NCBI GenBank assembly: GCA_022376515.1
Contig: WTXI01000058.1
Location: 124,001 to 188,000, forward strand
Source: Lactifluus volemus
Taxonomy: Eukaryota; Basidiomycota; Agaricomycetes; Russulales; Russulaceae
Length of the DNA: 64,000 bases
Reading direction: 5' to 3'
Shown here piece by piece: positions 57,515-64,000 of this stretch. The notes beneath the pieces were generated by a model, which worked only from the letters and a program-made list of their open reading frames with translations, ran no database searches and was not told the DNA's origin. A program made the position numbers and the translations under genes. Position 1 is the first letter of the stretch. Every line of letters begins with the position of its first letter.

Positions 57515-58889
57515 TTAGGCTGAACCATGGGACACACCTTCTCTCCATGTCTCCATACGATGAGTGGTCTCCTCAACCTTTTTTCGATGGCGTTCCTTTG
57601 CGGCCGGTGAATTCCCCCAACAAAATAGCATCACATCGTCTTCGTCCCATGATGCTTCCCCATCTCCAGCAGTGGCCTTCCTTCCGCGACCTCCACGGGA
57701 CCTTCGGGGTCTGCCGCGCTTCGTAATGGCGATGTTCCTGTCATGAACTGTTTTTGAAGATCCCATCAGTGGTGGCACAGGCTTGGATGGACGAGGAGGA
57801 TTGGTGAGGTTCTTGAGGAGGTCCGTGCCATGACCCCACTGCTTGACGGCTGCGGCACCATAAGTGTAATGAAGTAGCAGAGCCGATGGTTTCGGCTTCC
57901 TGGAGCTTGTCTTGAAAGCGGCATCCATGTTATTTGGAACCATAGAGGCGACCCCGGGTTCCGGAATTATCAGCCACTGCAGTGTATAACGGTCACGACT
58001 TGGGTATCTGATAGTTGAGGGCATATTGGGTTCATGGTGTCGCGGAGGAACATCAGTGGTCTCGAGGATATGATTTGGGGTCTGATTATCGGTGGCAAAG
58101 TGGAAGGATGAGACAAGGAAATGGGGTGTGGGCAAATGTGACAAACTTTAAGGATGGCGAGGCTACGAGGATCAAAGCATCGATGAATCATATCCATGGC
58201 AAAAAAACCATTGCGGATATCATTGATATCTCTGAGCGTTGTTACATTTTCACCATATTTTGGTCGATTTCCTACAATGAGCTGAAGCCACTGAAGTTCG
58301 CCAGAGGAAAAGGGAGACCATCAGATAATATACAAGTAGTAGATGGTAGAACGTACTTCAGAGCCCCGCCTATGAGGGATTATGTGCATCCCGGAACTAT
58401 ACGACTTGGAGATACCCGTCCACACACAATACGGATCACGCTCCATCAGATTTTGGCAGAAATCATCCCGGGTCCCCGTCGTTTCAGAAGGGTCGTGTGT
58501 CCTACCTCGGATGACTTCAAGGTCGACAGCACACGCGAGACCTTCATTGGACAAATTGCACGTCATAAGTGTGCTGTGCGCATAGGGGTAATGGCGTCAT
58601 CAAAGAACGCACCTGCATCGTCCGGTGCAACAAAATAGTAAATCTCGTGTTCAGCCAAATTTCCGTCAGTGTCAATCCCATCCCCGTTGGGTTCGTATGC
58701 CAACACGCCTTCAACTCCGAGAATACACCAACCCAGAAAGAGGAGATATTTGAGAGGTTTCAAACACAAAGATTCAATGATTTCTAAAGGGATATCAAGG
58801 TGGAATGAAGAATGTTCATCTTGCAAAAGGATTAACCGAACATGGCCCGCTTCGATACTGGGAGTGTCGGACTCAGCAGGTGAGGACAT
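57515..58889 (-). CDS. HNH endonuclease-like protein with AT-hook tail (390 aa)
   Basis: Exons 58613-58889, 58357-58541, 58147-58290, 57515-58081; phases agree. The N-terminus has GHVRLILLQDEHSS and LKYLLFLGWCILGVEG, a domain typical of basidiomycete HNH proteins. The HNH module follows: RDPYCVWTGISK (the Cys-containing strand), MHIIPHRRGSE (first His of the beta-beta-alpha-metal fold) and DINDIRNGFFAMDMIHRCFD (the N and second H). The C-terminal part contains YGAAAVKQWG, a KRGRPRRSRGGRGRK AT-hook and WDEDDVMLFCWGNSPAAKERH. Together this predicts a DNA-binding nuclease. The family is multi-copy in mushrooms, and its role (mobile element, defence or domesticated) is not established. All visible catalytic-type residues are kept, so it may be functional. 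It lies between two fragments of the giant gene. Confidence 0.82.
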
Positions 58890-59257
58890 GGCCAGGTGGT
58901 GACATGACTTTCACTCGCCCGTTACGAGAACATCGGGAGCACGGACCGCGGACCGGACCTGGCCGCACGTCGGCTGTCAGACCGTCTGGATGTCAATTGT
59001 TTAGCTGCATGCGTCGACAAAAGCCTTCGCCGAAGATTTCTGAGGCCTCCCCCACTATTCCGGGTGAGACGTTCCACGTCGCCCAAACGGCTTGACTGGA
59101 TGTCAGTCGTTACGCCTTCTAAGTATTGCGCCCTATAGCCCACGGTTCAGTCCATTTGGTAAATAATATACGAGCTATCGATAGCAAATTACACAGCGTT
59201 GGCGATTACTGTTGATACCAGTGATGATGGCGATACTCCGAATACAATAACGCTGTA
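58890..59257. other. Divergent spacer between the HNH gene and the KDZ-associated pseudogene
   Basis: Promoter region of the minus-strand HNH gene on its left side; no other feature seen. Confidence 0.4.
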
Positions 59258-60674
59258 TTGTTACCGACGCAATATGAGCTCTTCCTCTCCTGCATGGCCA
59301 ACTCAAGTCCGACCTTTGATCTCTCATTTTCAGCAAGATATGTTGAACTAATACAACTTCTGAAGCCCAAGATTAGCGCTGTTCAGTCGTCCTACCATCG
59401 AGATCCACCCCCGAGCCTTCCGATCGACATCCACGACATCTTGAAGGTATGTACTGATGAAGACTGCAAACTTGCTTGGATTACCCAAGGCCTGGCGCGT
59501 CAGCACAAGATCTCGCCAATCGGACGAAAAATTTAGACTTACTTTTGACCTGTGGGTTATCCAGAGGGATAGGTACGCTGTAATTCTTCTTATAGCATGC
59601 GCATCAACTAATTATAACAGATGTTTACAACATGGAGCCACCGACACGCGTGTCTCGATTCCAAGTGAGCCCAGCCTCTTCGCGCAAACGACACCATCCT
59701 TTGGGATCGTGAACTCGTTGAACCGAGTACCTATACGGTCTCTGTCTTTACCAAGACATTGGGTGCCATTCCAGGGTTCGTCACATCGAGATACTGCCGT
59801 GGTGAGTAATGAAACCGGCTATCGTTTGCTTTCACTAATAACCAGCTTTTGATAGATTGCAACACTCGCTACTACCCAAACTACTACGTTCACCACAACG
59901 GGACACGGCGTAAGTTCTATGGTGGGGTGCCTCAGTTCATCAAACCGCCCGAACACTTCTATATGGAAGCGGAGCTTTGTGAACTGTTTGCAACGATGAT
60001 GGTTATGTCCTGGTGAGTATCCCGCTCTTCCTGTCAGCAGTCCCACTTTAACACGACACAGGACATCATCAATCTTCCAGCGTGAGAAACCGCCACTGCC
60101 GATGACTTGCAACCAGATACCGCTGTAGACGACGAGGGTGATGGCACCGACAACGGCATCTACAACGATTCTGATGCAATCCCCGATGACGAGGTCATTA
60201 TCAATACGTGGAATTTGTGATGGAAAGTCTGAGATGGGCAATTACACAGTCAAAGCTCGGTTCGGCCGTAAACGGACACATAACGAGGAGCTTTGTGTAG
60301 CGTCATGTGGTGTTATACTTGGACGGGCAGCCTTCTTTGGCTCAGAAGGTCCGAACGGTGTACGGGTGAGTTGATTCTCGCAGCCCATCATTCTGCGCTA
60401 ATTTGTTTGCTTCAGACCTTCTGGATGAAACTTTTTCCCGTGAAGGCTGCACTCCCATCTGTTCTCTGGCACGACAACAACTGCCGTATCGTATCTATGT
60501 TCACACACGATGATGACCGCCGTCTTCGGCATTACTTTGATAACTGTGCCCTTCCCGTCGATGTCTTTCACTTCAAATGCAAACACAAGGAAACCGGCGA
60601 GGATTGTGGACGTAACTGCAACCCCTATATATGGCCTGAACTACGTACAGATGATGGTAGATGGCGCTTCAATT
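59258..60674 (+). pseudogene. KDZ transposon-associated (CxC5/CxC6-like) gene, broken and truncated
   Basis: Plus-strand pieces in order: YVELIQLLKPKISAVQSSYH; YNMEPPTRV; VFTKTLGAIPGFVTSRYCR joined through a GTGAGT intron to DCNTRYYPNYYVHHNGTRR; FYMEAELCELFATMMVMSW; a linker; FGRKRTHNEELCVASCGVI; then FWMKLFPVKAALPSVLWHD and LPVDVFHFKCKHKETGEDCG. Cysteine-cluster proteins of this kind accompany Kyakuja-Dileera-Zisupton (KDZ) transposons in mushroom genomes, and the last part resembles the transposase-like segment. A two-base deletion after PPTRV and a TGA following LDSK break the frame, an in-frame stop ends the exon after TSSIF, and the 3' end is replaced at 60675 by a fragment of the giant gene. 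I would expect the conserved WRFNSS-type block to continue there. Confidence 0.72.
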
Positions 60675-61122
60675 CGGGAGAGGCTGAGGGACTTGGTCGT
60701 TGCGTTTACCTTTACCACCGGCGTCTTTGGCATTGCCCATGTTTTGCATTGGTTACCGAGTCACAACGTTACGGGAGGTAGAAAACTGGTGAGCTATGTG
60801 ATGTTGATTGAGGATTGCAGGATCAGTGGCTCTCGGTCAATGCGCAACGCACCACTGTGCGCGTTGACGAATCTGAGCTGTTCCTCGTCTATTGGAGTCA
60901 ATGATAAGAGAAAGGGTTGACAAGTCGAGATGGGATTGATGATCCGGACCTAGGTTTCCCGGAGATATGACGTATTCCGAGTCACGGACGAGGAAGGGTT
61001 GCCAGGTTGAGGCGCAAAACCGGTAGATTTCCTCACATACCCATTTCCTTATATGAATGAGCTCAGTCTCAGTTCTATCAAAATAAGGAGATGTAGACAC
61101 GTCACCATTACAGAGGAGGGCT
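60675..61122 (-). pseudogene. Fragment of the giant gene: exons 1-3, copy D
   Basis: Nearly identical to 56648-57224 (copy C) base for base, with a deletion of about 60 bp that removes the start codon region and a second small deletion upstream. The shared right end (CACGTCACCATTACAGAGGAG) is at about 57196 and 61100. Its left end cuts the KDZ-associated gene. Confidence 0.85.
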
Positions 61123-61541
61123 CTACAAACCCTTTGCGCCCGTGAAAGAATCACACAGCACTCGGTATCACTCCCTCGCCTCATGGCACGAAACACGCTC
61201 AGATTACGAGACTCCCAAGAGAAGCCGAGGTGGGTCGAGGATCAATAGTAATATCCCCGTCACCATCGGTTAAAGATATAAGGTGTAAGAGGTGTGGTAG
61301 CTGCCAGAACGATATGTGAAAGGATCAAGGGAACCACCCCCCCAATGATTGAAATAAATGTGGTGAGAGGTTGACCTTGGCATCCATGAGCGCACAGACG
61401 ATTTTACAGTAAAGCGACCTGAGTGGGTGTTTTGTGTGACTCAAGTATATGCCGCGGGATATAATCGCCGCATCATGCCCCCTCTTCAGAACTTTATCGT
61501 GGCTTCGTGTCAGAGGCTCGACTCGGCGTCCTCCTTCCCCC
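61123..61541. other. Upstream region of the tRNA ligase gene
   Basis: No separate gene. An ATG at 61449 is in frame with the tRNA ligase ATG and would add 31 residues, rich in Arg, Ser and Pro with few acidic residues, which could act as an organelle presequence if used. Confidence 0.4.
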
Positions 61542-64000
61542 ATGGCGTCTAAGCCTTTCTCACCGGAGGATTCCCAACTTATCGCCGACCTCCATGCGCT
61601 TCACAAAAAATCGCCCAAGCTTGTCAAACCAGTCAAGTACCCCGCGCCCGCGGACCCTGAAATCGCGGTCGAGAGCTGGAGGATGAACGAATTTAAGTAT
61701 TATGATATTCCATCGCCGTTCCCAACGCTTGCTCGAGGATTGTTCTCGGTGGAAGAAAAGAAAGAAAAGGACAGCGATCCACGATATCGGATCGTTGCAA
61801 GAGGATACGACAAATTTTTTAACATCGGGGAGGTCCCATGGACAACAGTATGCTGCTTTCCATGCACCCATTCACCTCACTCGAAATACATCTGACTTTT
61901 TTTTTTTTTTCATTTGACAAGTGGTCATCTTTAGAAGCCCATACCAAGCCACCATATACCCTGACACTCAAATCTAACGGATGCATCGTCTTCATTGCCG
62001 CGCTTTCCCCCTCCAAGCTCTTGATCACCTCAAAGCATTCTCTAGGCCCTGTTCAGGGTGCTTCTGAAAGCCATGCTCAAGCTGGTGAGCGCTGGCTCCT
62101 TCATCATCTTGAACGAGTGGGAAAGACGACGGAGCAACTTGCGGAAGTCTTGTGGGAGAAGGACTGGACAGCGGTAGCTGAGGTGCGTCCTCCGCTGTCA
62201 TTTGCTTTGACCTGGTCTTCACGCGCCCACAGCTCTGTGATGATGGTTTTGAAGAACACGTCCTCCCGTACTCCCTCGAAAACACCGGCTTGCATCTGCA
62301 TGGTCTCAACGAGTGCTCCAGGCACTTCAAGACTCAGTCGACTGCCGTAGTTGAAGCGTTCGCGCGCGAGTGGGGATTCATCGTCACGCTATCTCATGAG
62401 CTCCGGTCCATACCAGCAGTCAAGGCTTTCACGGATGAGATAGGCAGCAGCGGCAAGTGGAACGGCGAGGCTCTCGAGGGTTTCGTCGTTCGCACCACCG
62501 TCAGCTTGCCACCTATCGATGGAGACACACGCTCCGATGCTTCGCCGTACCCCCCGGACTCGTCATTCTTCTTCAAGGTCAAGTTTGACGAGCCATACAT
62601 GATGTATCGCGACTGGCGCGAGATCACAAAATTATTGCTGTCGCGGGGCGATGATGCGAACCTTCCAAAGAACAAGATGAAGCGCCCAGAGACGAAAGTG
62701 TACGTCGACTGGGTGAGGGGAGAGATTAAGAAACACCCCGAGCTCTTCGAAGGTTACACGAAAGGCCATGGGATCATCGCCACGCGGGAACGGTTCCTCG
62801 AGTGGCTGGAGACGAAGGAGGGAAGGGACAAACAAGAAGAGGTTGCAACGATTGCAGAGGCATCTCAACCTCAAGATAAACAGTTTGGTAAGACTATAAT
62901 AGTGACCGTCGCAGTCCCTGGTGTCGGTACGTCTTGCACTCCCTTTGCTGCCCCACGCTGGTTTACGCTGACCTCCTCGCCAAGGCAAAACAGCAATCTC
63001 AGTGGCCCTTTCGAACCTGTTTTGTTTTGGACACACGCAGAGCGACGATATTCGAGCCAAAAAACGCGGGCCCCCATTCATTCAGAATGTCAAGACGCTT
63101 TTGCGAGACCACGAGGTGGTCATCGCTGATAAGTACGGGGTTCTGATTGTACTCTGCTGTTGGGAAACTCAAATAAATTTCAGAAACAATCACCTTCGCA
63201 AGCACCGTGATGATCTTAAGGATGCTTTCAAAGACATGCACCCGCCTGTCCGATTCCTCGCGCTCAACTGGGCCCTTGATCGACCTCACCCCGTGATCCA
63301 TCGCATCTGCGCGGACCACATCCTCGAGAGGGGTGCCAACCACCAGACCCTTCACGGGGACGCCACCGGCAAATCGCACGAAGATATCCTCTGGAGGTTC
63401 CTTAGGGAAACTCAATCGCTAAGCGACAGCGAGGTAGACGCGACGATCGAGATGGACATAGGCGAGGGTCTCGAAGACTCGCTCGCTCGTGCTATCGACG
63501 GCATCGTACGCATTCTCGGGCTTCCTCGCCCAGACGTGGAACGCGTCGGCGTCGCGCTCGCAAAGGCGCGCGCATACAAGCCCGTGAGCATGGAAGTGAA
63601 ACAGACGGCCAAACCATCGTCAACGTCAACTCCGCGCTACTTTGGGTTGCTGGCGGAAGTCAACCTCGTGGACGCGCTGGACGCGCAAATCAAGCGCCAG
63701 GAGAGCCCGTTGTGCGAATTCTGGGACTCGCTCAAGGCGCTCGGGCGCGTTGCGCCCCGCCCGCACATCACGATCGTGCACGTCAACGAACTCCCAGAGA
63801 AATTTGCGCTCTGGGAGTGCTGTACTACGCTGCGCGCACTCTCCGCTCCGCCGTTGTTCCGTGCGCGTCTTGGACATGTGATGACAAATGAGCGACTTAT
63901 AGCGGTGACGATCGAAGATGTGAGCGTCGATAATCCCGAGGAGGATCAAGGACAAGAAGGATCTTCGTTTGTGTCGCTGCTTGATCCGAGCTACGCGGTC
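61542..64000 (+). CDS. TRL1: tRNA ligase (Trl1 type), C-terminus beyond the right edge
   Basis: Multifunctional enzyme that heals and seals tRNA halves after intron removal and, in yeast, ligates HAC1 mRNA in the unfolded protein response. Exons 61542-61847, 61922-62182, 62233-62926, 62985-63132, 63184 to the edge; phases agree, 742 codons visible. Domain 1 is the ATP-dependent ligase with the nucleotidyl-lysine motif LKSNGCI (Lys about 119) and GEALEGFVVRT (motif IIIa/IV region). Domain 2 is the polynucleotide kinase with the P-loop PGVGKTA (about 418-424), split by a phase-1 intron inside GVG|GKT. Domain 3 is the cyclic phosphodiesterase with the first HxT motif in PHITIVHVNE (about 663); the second HxT lies outside the window. 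Start chosen at MASKPFSPED; an upstream in-frame ATG exists at 61449. It is single-copy housekeeping in fungi and appears intact. Confidence 0.92.

Noticed and set aside
1..64000. CRISPR arrays, bacterial-type operons or phage genes
   Set aside because: No regularly spaced direct repeats other than the WD40 units; all genes have spliceosomal introns and eukaryotic families.

Overview
The window is nuclear DNA of a filamentous basidiomycete, most likely an Agaricomycete. The evidence is the gene architecture: many short introns of about 48-70 bp with GTRNGT donors, runs of microexons, and family types typical of mushroom genomes (NACHT-WD40 STAND proteins, F-box/leucine-rich paralogue families, HNH proteins with a GHVRL-type N-terminus, KDZ-transposon-associated genes, an expanded P450 family). 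There are no bacterial-type operons, no CRISPR array and no rRNA. I found no tRNA gene. The chromosome cannot be named from sequence alone. All exon models were derived by eye from splice signals, frame and phase.

Layout. 1-0.5 kb: start of a cytochrome P450 gene leaving the window on the left. 0.5-13 kb: gene-poor, with a diverged non-coding duplication (3.5-5.7 kb and 7.3-8.9 kb) and one small ORF behind a good TATA box (5.87 kb). 13.1-18.0 kb: an intact NLR-like gene (NACHT plus 14 WD40 repeats). 19.5-20.1 kb: a broken cullin C-terminus. 20.5-25.0 kb: an intact 14-exon P450 and a 12-TM-type MFS transporter in tandem on the minus strand, followed by remains of a second MFS gene (26.2-26.8 kb). 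27.1-30.7 kb: two tandem F-box paralogues. 31.5-32.8 kb: an amidohydrolase fragment and LTR-like sequence. 33-52 kb: the centre of the window, two tandem 9-kb copies of a giant gene. 53.8-56.0 kb: an RBR (RING-IBR-RING) ubiquitin ligase. 56.6-61.1 kb: two shattered copies of the first exons of the giant gene, an HNH endonuclease gene and a KDZ-associated pseudogene. 61.5-64 kb: fungal tRNA ligase (Trl1 type), a housekeeping gene running off the right edge.

The most unusual object is the giant minus-strand gene at 33.08-41.96 kb. Assembled by hand it has 42 coding exons whose phases all agree and encodes about 2,226 residues: a long N-terminal region, a P-loop GTPase domain resembling guanylate-binding proteins (GB1/RHD3 type), a cysteine/histidine-rich NF-X1-like zinc region, and a C-terminal von Willebrand factor A domain with a complete DxSxS metal site. 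Its tandem copy at 43.07-52.02 kb carries at least six single-base deletions and is a pseudogene. Two further N-terminal scraps lie 5-9 kb beyond it, one of them truncating the transposon-associated gene. GBP-like GTPase, NLR, F-box and RBR genes so close together suggest, as inference only, an accessory region concerned with self-defence, non-self recognition and protein turnover, ending at the tRNA ligase gene.
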